DNA from: Ralstonia insidiosa
Lineage (GTDB): Bacteria > Pseudomonadota > Gammaproteobacteria > Burkholderiales > Burkholderiaceae
DNA length: 64,000 nucleotides
Assembly (NCBI RefSeq): GCF_008801405.1
Contig: NZ_VZPV01000001.1
Coordinates: 2,108,001-2,172,000, forward strand
Reading direction: 5' to 3'
The notes below the pieces were generated by a model. That model worked only from the letters and a program-made list of their open reading frames with translations. It was not told the origin of the DNA and searched no databases. This document shows positions 25,716 through 34,865 of the stretch, piece by piece (positions within the stretch are counted from its first letter, which is position 1; the number at the start of each line of letters is the position of its first letter). The position numbers and the translations under genes are program-made.

Positions 25716-26993
25716 ATGCGCAGAAGTAGTTTTCGGCAGCGCTTTTACCGTGCAGCAGTGATTGCCCTTATCTCATTGGCCTCTTCAGCGCCACATGCGG
25801 ACGAGGACTACCGGGCCAACGGATTCAACGGCCGGTGGGTCGCAACCTGGACGGCCAGCCCCGATCGCAACATCTATCCGACTGCCCCCAAGAACTTTCC
25901 CGCAGCAACAACCATTCGCCAGATCGTCCATGCCAGCGTTGGAGGCAATCAGCTGCGCCTGCGGTTAAGCAATGAGTTCGGGACAGCACCGGTGGTCGTT
26001 GGTCCGGTGCATGTTGCCTTGTCCGCCGGCGGTGCGAAGATCCGCCCCAACTCTGACCGAACCGTTACGTTTGGCGGGAAAACCACCACCACGCTCTATG
26101 CCGGCGCGCCGTTGATCAGTGACCCGATCGACCTTCCCATTGCGCCGTTGTCAGACGTTGCCATCACGCTGTTCTTGCCCAACGCCACGACGCTGGGGAC
26201 GATCCACAACTACGCGGCACAGACGGCCTATGTCTCGAGCGGTGACAACACAGCCGCACCGGATCAGCCATCGCCAACCCCGTACACGAGCCGCTTCTAT
26301 GTGTCCGGCCTGCTGGTCGAGGCACAGAACCAGCCGCGCACCGTTGTTGCGTTTGGGGACTCGATCACGGACGGCCAGAATTCCACGACCGATGCCAACA
26401 AGCGCTGGCCCGATGTGCTGTCGCGGCGCCTGAACAGCAATGGCCCATGGGGCGCGTTTGCCGTGCTCAACCAGGGGATTGCCGGCAACCGCGTTCTCGC
26501 AGACCTGGCGGGCGTCAGCGCGCTGGCCCGATATGACCGAGATGTCTTGAGCCTGGCCGGCGTGCAGTGGGTGGTCCTGCTGGAGGGCATCAACGACATT
26601 GGCTACCCCGGTACATCGTTGGCCCCCGCCAGCCCGCTCGTTGCGGCGGAAGACATCATCAACGGGTACCGGCAAATCATCGTGCGTAGCCGGCAACACG
26701 GCATCAAAATCATGGGCGGCACCCTGACGCCGTTCAAGGGCTCGGAGGTGCCGTATCCGAATTACTGGTCGCCCCAGAAAGAGGCGACGCGCCAGGCAGT
26801 GAACCGCTGGATCCGCACCAGCGGCGCGTTCGACGCCGTTGTCGATTTCGATGCGGTGGTGCGCGATCCGGCCAGTCCACAAAACCTGCTGCCGGTATTC
26901 GACAGCGGAGATCACCTGCACCCGAATGACGCGGGCTACGCGGCGATGGCCAATGCGGTCAATCTCTCGACGCTGCGATCCGTTGGGCTGTAA
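25716..26993 (+). CDS. Secreted SGNH/GDSL-family hydrolase
   Basis: Exported esterase-like enzyme of 425 residues. A signal peptide spans about 1-28 (cut after SAPHA). An N-terminal beta-rich region of about 170 residues precedes the SGNH catalytic domain. Block I is VVAFGDSITDG (nucleophile Ser), block II LNQGIAGNRV (Gly), block III LLEGINDIG (Asn) and block V DSGDHLHPNDAGY (Asp and His). This is the layout of secreted GDSL lipases with a leading jelly-roll-like part. The ATG follows a GGAGACACC ribosome cassette; a longer upstream frame lacks a signal. Substrate unknown. Confidence 0.92.
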   Translation: MRRSSFRQRFYRAAVIALISLASSAPHADEDYRANGFNGRWVATWTASPDRNIYPTAPKNFPAATTIRQIVHASVGGNQLRLRLSNEFGTAPVVVGPVHVALSAGGAKIRPNSDRTVTFGGKTTTTLYAGAPLISDPIDLPIAPLSDVAITLFLPNATTLGTIHNYAAQTAYVSSGDNTAAPDQPSPTPYTSRFYVSGLLVEAQNQPRTVVAFGDSITDGQNSTTDANKRWPDVLSRRLNSNGPWGAFAVLNQGIAGNRVLADLAGVSALARYDRDVLSLAGVQWVVLLEGINDIGYPGTSLAPASPLVAAEDIINGYRQIIVRSRQHGIKIMGGTLTPFKGSEVPYPNYWSPQKEATRQAVNRWIRTSGAFDAVVDFDAVVRDPASPQNLLPVFDSGDHLHPNDAGYAAMANAVNLSTLRSVGL

Positions 26994-27008
26994 ACCTGCG
27001 GGCGTCGC

Positions 27009-28541
27009 TTAGTGAGTGACGACGCCAGCAGCAGGCGAGGCGGCTTCCGAGGCCGCCTTGGCCTGCTGGAGATGCGCCCCGCTAAATTGCATCTCCGAAT
27101 ACTTCACAAACCGCGTCTTGAACTTCCAGCGGTATCCCAGCCAGATCGCCACAAACAGAAACACCCCGCAGTACGTCGCAACGAAGGGGCCAAAATTGTC
27201 GATCGGTGCAAGCAGCGCTTTGGTGTTCTGCCCAAGGATGATCACCACACACAGGATCGCCACCATGATCGGCCCGAACGGGAAGAACGGCGACCGATAC
27301 GCCAACTGATCCAGCGAATGCCCCTGGCTCGTGAACCCCTTGCGGAACCGGTAGTGCGCCACGGCAATGCCAAACCATGCGATGAAGCACGTCACCGCTG
27401 ACGTATTCAGCAGCCACAGGTAGACCACCTGATCGCCAAACAGCGAACTGAAGAAGCAGAGCGCCCCCACGGCGGACGTGGCCAACAGCGCACGGAGTGG
27501 CACGCCATCGCCCGACACCTTGGCAAACCAGCGCGGCGCCTGGCCTTCGAGCGACAAGTCATACAGGATCCGCGTCGATACATACAGGCTCGACGTGCCC
27601 GACGACAGCAGTGCGGTCAGCACCACCGCATTCATCATCCCGGCGGCAAATGCCAGGCCGGCATGCTGGAACACCAGCGTGAACGGGCTCACACCCACAT
27701 CGGTTGCCTCATTGCGCAGCAGGTTGGGATCGGTGTAGGGCAGCAACACACCGATGATCAGGATCGCCAGCACATAGAACAGCAGAATGCGCCAGAACGT
27801 CTGGCGAATGGCGCGTGGGATCGTACGAGAGGGGTTCTCCGCTTCACCAGCGGCCACACCGACGGTCTCGACGCCCTGGAACGAAAACCCCGCGATCATG
27901 GCTACGCCAATCATTGCAGCGGGGCCGCCCACGAACGGCGCATCGCCCACGGTGAAGTTTTGCCAGCCTGACTGCGGGCCACCGTGCATGATGCCGAAGA
28001 TCATCGCCAAGCCGATCAGCAGGAATACGACAATCGTCACCACCTTGATCATCGAGAACCAGTATTCCGCCTCGCCAAAGCCACGCACGGAGATCGCGTT
28101 GAGGCCGAACATCAGCAGCAGGAACGCCGCGCTCCACACCATGCCCGACACGCCCGGAAACCAATACTTCATCACCAGTTGCGCGGCGGCCAGCTCGACG
28201 GCCACCGTCACGGCCAACGAGAACCAGTAGTTCCAGCCGAGCGCAAAGCCGAAGCCTTCTTCCACATACAGGCGGCTATAGGTCACGAACGAGCCCGACA
28301 CCGGCAGATGCACGGCCAGCTCACCCAGGCTCGTCATGAGGCAGTACACCATCACGCCGATCAGCGTGTAGGTCAGCAGGGCGCCGCCGGGGCCGGCCGT
28401 TGCAATCGACGCGCCGGATGCCACGAACAGGCCCGTGCCGATGGCGCCGCTCAGGGCGATCATCATGATGTGCCGCGAGCGCAGGCGTCGGCGCAGTTCG
28501 GATTGGGCTTCGAGGCCGGTCGGGGTAATCGGTGTGTGCAT
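27009..28541 (-). CDS. Amino acid permease, APC/AAT family (paralogue 1)
   Basis: Inner-membrane amino acid/proton symporter of 510 residues with 12 predicted helices. The AAT hallmark GAIGTGLFVASG is in the first helix, followed by VMVYCLMTSLGELAVHLPVSG and GFALGWNYWFSLAVTVAVEL. FSFQGVETVGVAAGEAENPSRTIPRAI is the conserved helix 6-7 region. The start was set at ATG 28541 (MHTPITPTG), dropping 24 unlikely residues. It is closely similar along its whole length to the next upstream gene, so the two arose by duplication. Substrate is not determined; relatives take up lysine, aromatic or other amino acids. Confidence 0.93.
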   Translation of the reverse strand: MHTPITPTGLEAQSELRRRLRSRHIMMIALSGAIGTGLFVASGASIATAGPGGALLTYTLIGVMVYCLMTSLGELAVHLPVSGSFVTYSRLYVEEGFGFALGWNYWFSLAVTVAVELAAAQLVMKYWFPGVSGMVWSAAFLLLMFGLNAISVRGFGEAEYWFSMIKVVTIVVFLLIGLAMIFGIMHGGPQSGWQNFTVGDAPFVGGPAAMIGVAMIAGFSFQGVETVGVAAGEAENPSRTIPRAIRQTFWRILLFYVLAILIIGVLLPYTDPNLLRNEATDVGVSPFTLVFQHAGLAFAAGMMNAVVLTALLSSGTSSLYVSTRILYDLSLEGQAPRWFAKVSGDGVPLRALLATSAVGALCFFSSLFGDQVVYLWLLNTSAVTCFIAWFGIAVAHYRFRKGFTSQGHSLDQLAYRSPFFPFGPIMVAILCVVIILGQNTKALLAPIDNFGPFVATYCGVFLFVAIWLGYRWKFKTRFVKYSEMQFSGAHLQQAKAASEAASPAAGVVTH

Positions 28542-28572
28542 AGGGGATGCGCCGGGGTGGGGCGCGCAAATG

Positions 28573-28607
28573 AAAACGCCTGCCGAGTGCGATGCAAACG
28601 GCAGGCG
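28573..28607 (-). terminator. Terminator between the two permease genes
   Basis: CGCCTGCCG (28577-28585) pairs with CGGCAGGCG (28599-28607), and on the minus strand the stem ends in GTTTTCA. It follows the stop of the upstream permease by about 10 bp, so the two paralogues are probably transcribed separately. Confidence 0.7.
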
Positions 28608-28616
28608 AGGCAAATG

Positions 28617-30164
28617 TTATTGCTGCGTGCCGGACACGCGGGTGGCGATGGTCGGCAGTTCGGGGCCAGGGTCCTGGCCAGCCAGCGGATCGCGCGTCAC
28701 GGGCGGGCGCGGGAAGTGCATGTCCTGGTAGCGGACAATGCCGCCACCGCGCACCAGCCGGTAGCCAATCCAGATCAGGAAGAAGATTGGAATGCCGATG
28801 TACGTGGCAATCACCGCGGGCCAGTCGATCGTGCCGCTGGTGAATGCTTGGTAGTTCTGGCCGAGCGTAATGACCAGGCACAGCCCGAACGCGAACAGCG
28901 GGCCATACGGGAAGAACTTCGAGCGATACGGCAACTGCGCCGGATCATGCCCCTGCGCCACCAGCCCCTTGCGGAACCGGTAGTGGCTGATGGCAATGCC
29001 CAGCCATGCCACAAAGCCGGTCATGCCCGACGTATTCAGCAGCCACAGATAGACCGTCTTGTCGCCATACAGCGAGCTAAGGAAGCACAACGCACCAACG
29101 GCCGTCGTGGCCAGCAGCGCATTGCGGGGCACGCCATTCTTGGTGAGTTGCGCAAAGATGCGCGGCGCACGGCCCTCGGTGGCCAGGTTGTACAGCATGC
29201 GCGTGGACGCATACATGCCCGAGTTGCCCGCCGACAGCACGGCGGTCAGGATCACCGCGTTCATCAGCCCAGCCGCAAATGCCAGACCGGCGTGCTTGAA
29301 CACCAGCGTGAACGGGCTCACGCCAATGTTGCTGACCTCCGTCGAAAGCAGGTTCGGATCGGTGTACGGCACCAGCACACCGATGATGAAGATGGCCAGC
29401 ACATAGAACAGCAGGATGCGCCAGAACACTTGCTTGACTGCCCGCGGAATCGTGCGCGCCGGGTCAGCCGATTCGCCTGCTGCCACGCCGATCAGCTCCG
29501 TCCCTTGGAACGAGAACCCCGCGATCATCGCCACGCCGATCATCGCCGGCAGCCCGCCCACGAACGGCGCATCGCCCAGCGTCAGGTTCTGAAGGCCCGA
29601 TTGCGGACCGCCCTTCATGATCCCGAAGATCATCGCCAGGCCAATGCCAATAAAGAAGATGACGGTGACGACCTTGATGAGCGCAAACCAGTATTCCGCC
29701 TCGCCAAAGCCACGCACCGAGATGGCGTTGAGCAGGAACATGATGAGGAGGAACACCGCACTCCACAGCACGCCCGGCACATCCGGGAACCAGTAGTGCA
29801 TGACGAGCTGCGCAGCGGCCAGTTCCACCGCAATGGTCACCGCCCAGTTGTACCAATAGTTCCAGCCCAGCGCGAAGCCGAAGCCTTCATCGACATAGAG
29901 CGCGCCGTAGGTGGCAAACGAGCCCGAGACTGGCATGTAGGCGGCAAGCTCGCCCAGGCTGGTCATCAGGAAGTAGACCATGACCCCGATCAGGATGTAG
30001 GCGGCGAGTGCGCCACCGGGGCCCGCTTGCGAGACCGTCGCGCCCGAGGCCACGAACAGCCCGGTACCGATCGATCCGCCAATGGCGATCATGGTGAGAT
30101 GGCGCGCGCGCAATGTGCGGCGCAAGCCCGGCGTCTCTGTGGACGGGGTAGCGTGTTCTGACAT
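28617..30164 (-). CDS. Amino acid permease, APC/AAT family (paralogue 2)
   Basis: Permease of 515 residues with the same 12-helix plan as its neighbour: GGSIGTGLFVASG, VMVYFLMTSLGELAAYMPVSG, GFALGWNYWYNWAVTIAVEL and FSFQGTELIGVAAGESADPARTIPRAV. The main differences are in the termini and in helix 10 onward, which may change substrate choice. The start at ATG 30164 (MSEHATPSTE) was chosen over a longer frame without family similarity. It is divergent from the beta-oxidation operon across a 382-bp gap and ends at its own terminator. Confidence 0.93.
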   Translation of the reverse strand: MSEHATPSTETPGLRRTLRARHLTMIAIGGSIGTGLFVASGATVSQAGPGGALAAYILIGVMVYFLMTSLGELAAYMPVSGSFATYGALYVDEGFGFALGWNYWYNWAVTIAVELAAAQLVMHYWFPDVPGVLWSAVFLLIMFLLNAISVRGFGEAEYWFALIKVVTVIFFIGIGLAMIFGIMKGGPQSGLQNLTLGDAPFVGGLPAMIGVAMIAGFSFQGTELIGVAAGESADPARTIPRAVKQVFWRILLFYVLAIFIIGVLVPYTDPNLLSTEVSNIGVSPFTLVFKHAGLAFAAGLMNAVILTAVLSAGNSGMYASTRMLYNLATEGRAPRIFAQLTKNGVPRNALLATTAVGALCFLSSLYGDKTVYLWLLNTSGMTGFVAWLGIAISHYRFRKGLVAQGHDPAQLPYRSKFFPYGPLFAFGLCLVITLGQNYQAFTSGTIDWPAVIATYIGIPIFFLIWIGYRLVRGGGIVRYQDMHFPRPPVTRDPLAGQDPGPELPTIATRVSGTQQ

Positions 30165-30546
30165 GGATACAGAGTGGACGACTCCACTCGGATCGCGAAT
30201 GGAATCGACGAAATGTGACGAGACGTCCCCGCGCCTGATGGGCACCCAGGATCATCCCAAGCAACGAAATGCGCGACTCTATCAAAACCGTCATGTGCCG
30301 GGCAAAAAATCGATGCTGCAGCACACGCGTTTGAACCTGCCGCAGCCCGCTGCATGGCCCGCTGGATGGCGCCGTGCAGCGCAAAAATAAAAATTGAACG
30401 ACCGTGCTATTTTGTGTATTCTGTGTCGAGTCGCGGCCTTACCGCGCGTTAAAAAAAACGATACTTGAGAGACAGTTCAACCGCGAGGCACGGTGCGCTG
30501 CTTTGGCGTCAATCGAGCCGGCCCTCGCATCACCAAAGGAACCAGC
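30165..30546. other. 382-bp divergent intergenic region
   Basis: No gene is visible between the permease and the beta-oxidation operon. The right part holds the promoter and operator at 30394-30422 and a leader of about 118 bases. The left part, which must carry the permease promoter, shows no strong -35/-10 pair to me. Confidence 0.5.
30394..30422 (+). promoter_or_regulatory. Promoter with TetR-type operator for the beta-oxidation operon
   Basis: TTGAAC (30394-30399) and TATTCT (30417-30422) have ideal 17-bp spacing. The imperfect inverted repeat GAACGACCGTGC (30396-30407) overlaps the -35. It differs by one base from a perfect GAACG-NN-CGTTC, the motif also seen at 18469 and 45654. Repressor binding here would block polymerase directly. 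Confidence 0.55.
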
Positions 30547-32628
30547 ATGACTGCGGAGTACAAGGTCCAAGACGGCGTTGCCGTCATTACGCTCAGCAAC
30601 CCGCCGGTCAACGGCCTTGGCCATTCCACGCGCCTGGGTATCGTTGAGGGCATGGTCAAGGCTGGTGATGACCCCAGCGTCAAGGCCATTGTGATCACCG
30701 GCGCAGGCAAGGCCTTCTCGGGCGGTGCTGATATCCGCGAATTCAACACGCCCAAGGCTACGCAAGAGCCGACGCTACACGCAGTCATCAAGGCGGTTGA
30801 GTCGAGCAGCAAGCCGGTTGTGGCGGCCATCCACTCGGTGGCGATGGGCGGCGGGCTGGAACTGGCACTGGGCTGCCACTACCGTGTGGCCGCGCCAGGC
30901 GCGCAGATCGCGCTGCCGGAAGTGAAACTGGGCATCCTGCCGGGCGCCGGCGGCACGCAGCGCCTGCCGCGCGCAATCGGCCTGGAGCCCGCTCTGAACA
31001 TGATCGTTTCGGGCACTGCCATTCCGTCAGAAAAGCTGGCCACGAGCGGCCTGTTCGACCAGATGGTTGAAGGCGACCTGATGGCCGGTGCCATCGACTT
31101 TGCGCTCAAGGCCGCTGCCGAGGGCAAGCTGCCGAAGGTGCGTGATCGCAAGATCGAGCACGACAATCCCCAAGGTTTCCTGCAATTCGCTCGCAATACC
31201 GTTGCGGCAGTCGCCAAGAACTTCCCGGCACCGGGCAAGTGCGTTGACGCCGTGCAAGCTGCCGTTGAGAAGCGCTTTGACGACGGCATCAAGTTCGAAC
31301 GTGACCTGTTCATCGAACTGGTGAATACCAGCGAATCGCGCGCGCTGCGCCACGCCTTCTTCGGTGAGCGTGCTGCCAGCAAGATTCCGGACGTGCCGGA
31401 AGACACGCCGGTGCGCAAGGTGGAAAAGGTGGCCGTGATCGGCGCCGGCACCATGGGTGGCGGTATCTCCATGAACTTCCTGAACGCGGGCATTCCGGTC
31501 ACGATGCTGGAAACCAAGCAGGAAGCGCTGGACCGCGGCGTCGCCACCATCCGCAAGAACTACGAGAACAGCGCCAAGAAGGGAAAGCTGACGCAGGAGA
31601 AGGTCGAGCAACGCATGGCGCTGCTGACCCCGACGCTCTCATACGACGACATTAAAGACGCCGACCTCGTCATCGAGGCCGTGTTTGAAGAAATGGGCGT
31701 CAAGGAAGTCGTGTTCAAGAAGCTGGACGAAGTCGTCAAGCAAGGTGCGATTCTGGCGTCGAACACGTCCACGCTGGACGTGGACAAGATCGCCAGCTTT
31801 ACCAAGCGCCCGCAAGACGTGGTCGGCATGCACTTCTTCAGCCCGGCCAACGTGATGAAGCTGCTGGAAGTCGTGCGCGGCAAGGACACCGCCAAGGACG
31901 TGCTGGCGACCGTCATGAAGCTGGCCAAGGCCATCAAGAAGACGGCAGTCGTCTCCGGCGTGTGCGACGGCTTTATCGGCAACCGCATGATTGAGCAATA
32001 CAGCCGCCAAGCCGGTTACCTGCTGGACGAAGGCGCGCTGCCTGAGCAAGTCGACAAGGCCATCGAGAAGTTCGGCTTTGCCATGGGCCCGTTCCGCATG
32101 GGCGATCTGGCCGGCAATGACATCGGCTGGGCCATCCGCAAGCGCCGCGCCGTGGACAAGCCGGACATCGTCTACTCGAAGACGGCCGACCTGCTGTGCG
32201 AAATGGGCCGCTTCGGCCAGAAGACGGGCGGCGGCTGGTACGACTACAAGCCGGGCGACCGCAAGCCGTACCCGAACCAGCAAGTCAACGACATGATCGT
32301 CCAGCACTCGAAGGACCTGGGCATCACGCGCCGCAAGATCTCGGATGAAGAGATCGTCGAGCGCCTGGTGTTCGCGCTGGTGAACGAAGGCGCAAAGATC
32401 CTGGAAGAGGGCATTGCCTCCAAGGCGTCTGACATCGACATGGTCTACCTGACCGGCTACGGCTTCCCGCTGTTCCGCGGTGGCCCGATGCTCTACGCAG
32501 ACACCGTCGGCCTGTACAACGTCGCGCAGACCATGCACCGCTACAGCAAGGGCTACCACGGTGAAGCGTGGAAGGTTGCGCCGCTGCTGCAGAAGCTGGC
32601 CGACGAAGGCAAGGGCTTCAACGGTTAA
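30547..32628 (+). CDS. Bifunctional enoyl-CoA hydratase / 3-hydroxyacyl-CoA dehydrogenase (FadB-like)
   Basis: Two-step beta-oxidation enzyme of 693 residues. The N-terminal crotonase domain (about 1-190) has the oxyanion segment GKAFSGGADIREF and likely catalytic Glu105 (GGGLELALG) and Glu125 (LPEVKLG). The NAD-binding dehydrogenase domain starts at about 293 (KVAVIGAGTMGGGISM), with the catalytic His region in VVGMHFFSPANVMKLLEVV. C-terminal 3HCDH domains follow. The ATG at 30547 has AAAGGAACC upstream. It heads the row with nicotinamidase and thiolase, the latter supplying the last step of the cycle. Confidence 0.95.
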   Translation: MTAEYKVQDGVAVITLSNPPVNGLGHSTRLGIVEGMVKAGDDPSVKAIVITGAGKAFSGGADIREFNTPKATQEPTLHAVIKAVESSSKPVVAAIHSVAMGGGLELALGCHYRVAAPGAQIALPEVKLGILPGAGGTQRLPRAIGLEPALNMIVSGTAIPSEKLATSGLFDQMVEGDLMAGAIDFALKAAAEGKLPKVRDRKIEHDNPQGFLQFARNTVAAVAKNFPAPGKCVDAVQAAVEKRFDDGIKFERDLFIELVNTSESRALRHAFFGERAASKIPDVPEDTPVRKVEKVAVIGAGTMGGGISMNFLNAGIPVTMLETKQEALDRGVATIRKNYENSAKKGKLTQEKVEQRMALLTPTLSYDDIKDADLVIEAVFEEMGVKEVVFKKLDEVVKQGAILASNTSTLDVDKIASFTKRPQDVVGMHFFSPANVMKLLEVVRGKDTAKDVLATVMKLAKAIKKTAVVSGVCDGFIGNRMIEQYSRQAGYLLDEGALPEQVDKAIEKFGFAMGPFRMGDLAGNDIGWAIRKRRAVDKPDIVYSKTADLLCEMGRFGQKTGGGWYDYKPGDRKPYPNQQVNDMIVQHSKDLGITRRKISDEEIVERLVFALVNEGAKILEEGIASKASDIDMVYLTGYGFPLFRGGPMLYADTVGLYNVAQTMHRYSKGYHGEAWKVAPLLQKLADEGKGFNG

Positions 32629-32661
32629 TGCGCGGCTAATCAACCAAGCGACTGAGCCGCC

Positions 32662-33303
32662 ATGCAACTCACGCCCACCGATTGCCTGCTGATCATCGAC
32701 GTGCAGAACGACTTTCTGCCCGGCGGTGCGCTGGCGGTGCCGGACGGCGACCAGGTCATCCCGGTCGTCAACCGGCTCGCCAAGGCATTCGGGCCGCTTG
32801 CGCGAACCGTGCTGACGCAGGACTGGCACCCGCGCGAGCATGTGTCGTTCGCAGTCAATCACCCCGGTAAGCAGCCGTTCGGCACCATCGATTTGCCGTA
32901 CGGCCAGCAGGTACTGTGGCCGGTGCACTGCGTGCAACACGGCACCGGTGCCGCGCTGGCCGATCGGCTGGACGTGCCGCATGCGCAGTTGATCGTCCGC
33001 AAGGGCCATCACCCGCACATCGACAGCTACTCCGCGTTTTTTGAAGCGGATCGCAAGACGCCGACGGGTCTGCTGGGCTACCTGCGCGAGCTTGGGATTA
33101 AGCGCGTGTTCTGCGTCGGGCTGGCCACGGACTTTTGTGTGGCGTGGTCAGCGCTGGATGCGCGGGCGGCGGGGCTGGACGTGGCTGTCATCGAGGATGC
33201 TTGCCGCGCGATTGACCTGAACGGGTCGCTCGCGCAGGCGTGGCAGCACATGACGGACGCCGGCATCGCACGGTTGCAGTCGCACGAAGTTCTGAACGGA
33301 TAA
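32662..33303 (+). CDS. pncA: Nicotinamidase (isochorismatase family)
   Basis: Hydrolyses nicotinamide to nicotinic acid for NAD salvage; 213 residues. The catalytic triad is Asp13 (LIIDVQNDF), Lys114 (IVRKGHH) and Cys159 (GLATDFCV). Metal ligands Asp54, His56 and His60 lie in TQDWHPREH. PVHCVQHGTGA and DACRAIDLNGS are further family blocks. It sits between the hydratase/dehydrogenase (33 bp away) and the thiolase (60 bp) in the same direction, an unusual place for an NAD salvage gene. Confidence 0.94.
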   Translation: MQLTPTDCLLIIDVQNDFLPGGALAVPDGDQVIPVVNRLAKAFGPLARTVLTQDWHPREHVSFAVNHPGKQPFGTIDLPYGQQVLWPVHCVQHGTGAALADRLDVPHAQLIVRKGHHPHIDSYSAFFEADRKTPTGLLGYLRELGIKRVFCVGLATDFCVAWSALDARAAGLDVAVIEDACRAIDLNGSLAQAWQHMTDAGIARLQSHEVLNG

Positions 33304-33363
33304 CGGAATACAACGGGCGCGCAACAGAAGCTGCGCCCGCCACCAGATACGAGGAGCAACACC

Positions 33364-34542
33364 ATGACCGAAGCAGTCATCGTTTCCACCGCACGTACGG
33401 GCCTGGCCAAGAGCTGGAAGGGCGCCTTCAACATGACGCACGGCGCCACGCTGGGCGGCCATGCAGTCCAGCACGCTATCCAGCGCGCCAAGATCGAGCC
33501 GGGTGAAGTCGAAGACATCCTGATGGGCTGCGCGAACCCGGAAGGCGCGACCGGCGCCAACATCGCCCGCCAGATCGCCCTGCGTGCCGGCTGCCCGGTA
33601 ACCGTGCCGGGCGCGACCGTCAACCGGTTCTGCTCCTCGGGCCTGCAGACCATCGCCATGGCCGCGCAGCGCGTGATTGCCGATGAAGGCGACATCTTCG
33701 TGGCCGGCGGTGTGGAGTCCATCTCGTGCGTGCAGCAAGAGATGAACCACCACATGCTGCAGGAAGGCTGGCTGCGCAAGCACAAGCCCGAGATCTACTG
33801 GAGCATGCTCCAGACCGCCGAGAACGTCGCCAAGCGCTACAACATCGCCAAGGAGCGCATGGACGAATACGGCGTGCAGAGCCAGCAGCGCGCTGCCGCT
33901 GCCGCCGCCGCCGGCAAGTTCAACGACGAAATCGTGCCGATGACGACGGTGATGGGCGTGGCCGATGCCAAGACCGGCCAGCTCATGACGCGTGAAGTCA
34001 CGATCTCGGCTGATGAGGGCATTCGCGCTGACACCACGCTCGAAGGCGTGTCGAAGATCCGCACCGCCATGCCGGGGGGCGTGATCACGGCCGGCAACGC
34101 CAGCCAGTTCTCCGACGGCGCATCCGCCGCCGTGGTGATGAACGGCAAGGTGGCTGCCGCCAAGGGCCTGCAACCGCTGGGCGTGTTCCGTGGCTTTGCC
34201 GTGGCCGGTTGCGAGCCGGACGAAATGGGCATCGGGCCGGTGTTTGCCGTGCCCAAGCTGCTCAAGAAGGCCGGCCTGAAGGTCGAAGACATCGGCCTGT
34301 GGGAACTGAACGAAGCGTTTGCCGTGCAAGTGCTGTACTGCGCTGACAAGCTCGGCATCCCCATGGACCGTCTGAACGTCAACGGCGGCGCCATCGCCGT
34401 GGGCCACCCGTACGGCGTGTCGGGCGCACGCCTGGTCGGCCACGCCCTGATCGAAGGCAAGCGCCGCGGCGTCAAGTACGTGGTCGTGACCATGTGCATC
34501 GGCGGCGGCCAAGGCGCTGCTGGTCTGTTCGAGGTGCTCTAA
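33364..34542 (+). CDS. Acetyl-CoA C-acyltransferase (thiolase)
   Basis: Degradative thiolase of 392 residues that cleaves 3-ketoacyl-CoA with CoA. The nucleophilic Cys90 is in [10 protein letters not shown], the catalytic His in [16 protein letters not shown] and the second Cys in [23 protein letters not shown] is the conserved NEAF block. The chain length is that of FadA-type enzymes. The GAGGAGCAACACC ribosome site precedes the ATG. It ends at a clear terminator, so it is probably the last gene of the first beta-oxidation transcript. Confidence 0.95.
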   Translation: MTEAVIVSTARTGLAKSWKGAFNMTHGATLGGHAVQHAIQRAKIEPGEVEDILMGCANPEGATGANIARQIALRAGCPVTVPGATVNRFCSSGLQTIAMAAQRVIADEGDIFVAGGVESISCVQQEMNHHMLQEGWLRKHKPEIYWSMLQTAENVAKRYNIAKERMDEYGVQSQQRAAAAAAAGKFNDEIVPMTTVMGVADAKTGQLMTREVTISADEGIRADTTLEGVSKIRTAMPGGVITAGNASQFSDGASAAVVMNGKVAAAKGLQPLGVFRGFAVAGCEPDEMGIGPVFAVPKLLKKAGLKVEDIGLWELNEAFAVQVLYCADKLGIPMDRLNVNGGAIAVGHPYGVSGARLVGHALIEGKRRGVKYVVVTMCIGGGQGAAGLFEVL

Positions 34543-34548
34543 AGAGAC

Positions 34549-34580
34549 ACAGGCTCCCACCAAAAACGGGAGCCTGTTTT
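34549..34580 (+). terminator. Rho-independent terminator after the thiolase gene
   Basis: ACAGGCTCCC pairs with GGGAGCCTGT around a 9-base loop, followed by TTTTCTTT, six bases after the thiolase stop. Confidence 0.85.
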
Positions 34581-34625
34581 CTTTGGCCGGGAACGTCCCA
34601 GTAAAACGCCAACCCACGCAATCCG

Positions 34626-34856
34626 CTGGTTTGGCAGTTGACGTTCCTGCCCTTGATGGCGCCTTGAATTTCCGTAAGCGGGCGGAAACAAGACGGGAAA
34701 CTGTCTGAGCGAAGCGAGTTTTTCCCGTCTCCGCCCGGTTACGGAAATTCAAGGAGGCTTTCGCCATCTCGGGCGCGCATTTCTTTGCTTACTTTCTTTG
34801 GGCAAGACCAAAGAAAGTGAGTCAGCCCCGGCAGGGGATGAAACAAGGGATGGACC
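34626..34856 (-). repeat. Palindromic intergenic element, copy C
   Basis: Third and best-preserved copy of the element seen at 955-1186 and 1292-1491, in the orientation of copy B. The palindrome (34662-34754) begins CCTTGAATTTCCGTAA, ends TTACGGAAATTCAAGG and has a loop reading TGTCTGAGCGAAGCGAG. It fills nearly the entire space between the thiolase terminator and the acyl-CoA dehydrogenase start, leaving 9 bp before that ATG. Confidence 0.88.
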
Positions 34857-34865
34857 ACTAACATC

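Noticed and set aside
27984..30161. 725-codon plus-strand frame opposite the permease genes
   Set aside because: It is antisense to two well-supported membrane protein genes. Its His/Arg/Gln-rich translation is the usual shadow in GC-rich DNA.
33148..34767. 539-codon minus-strand frame
   Set aside because: It starts inside repeat copy C and is antisense to the thiolase; no family signature.
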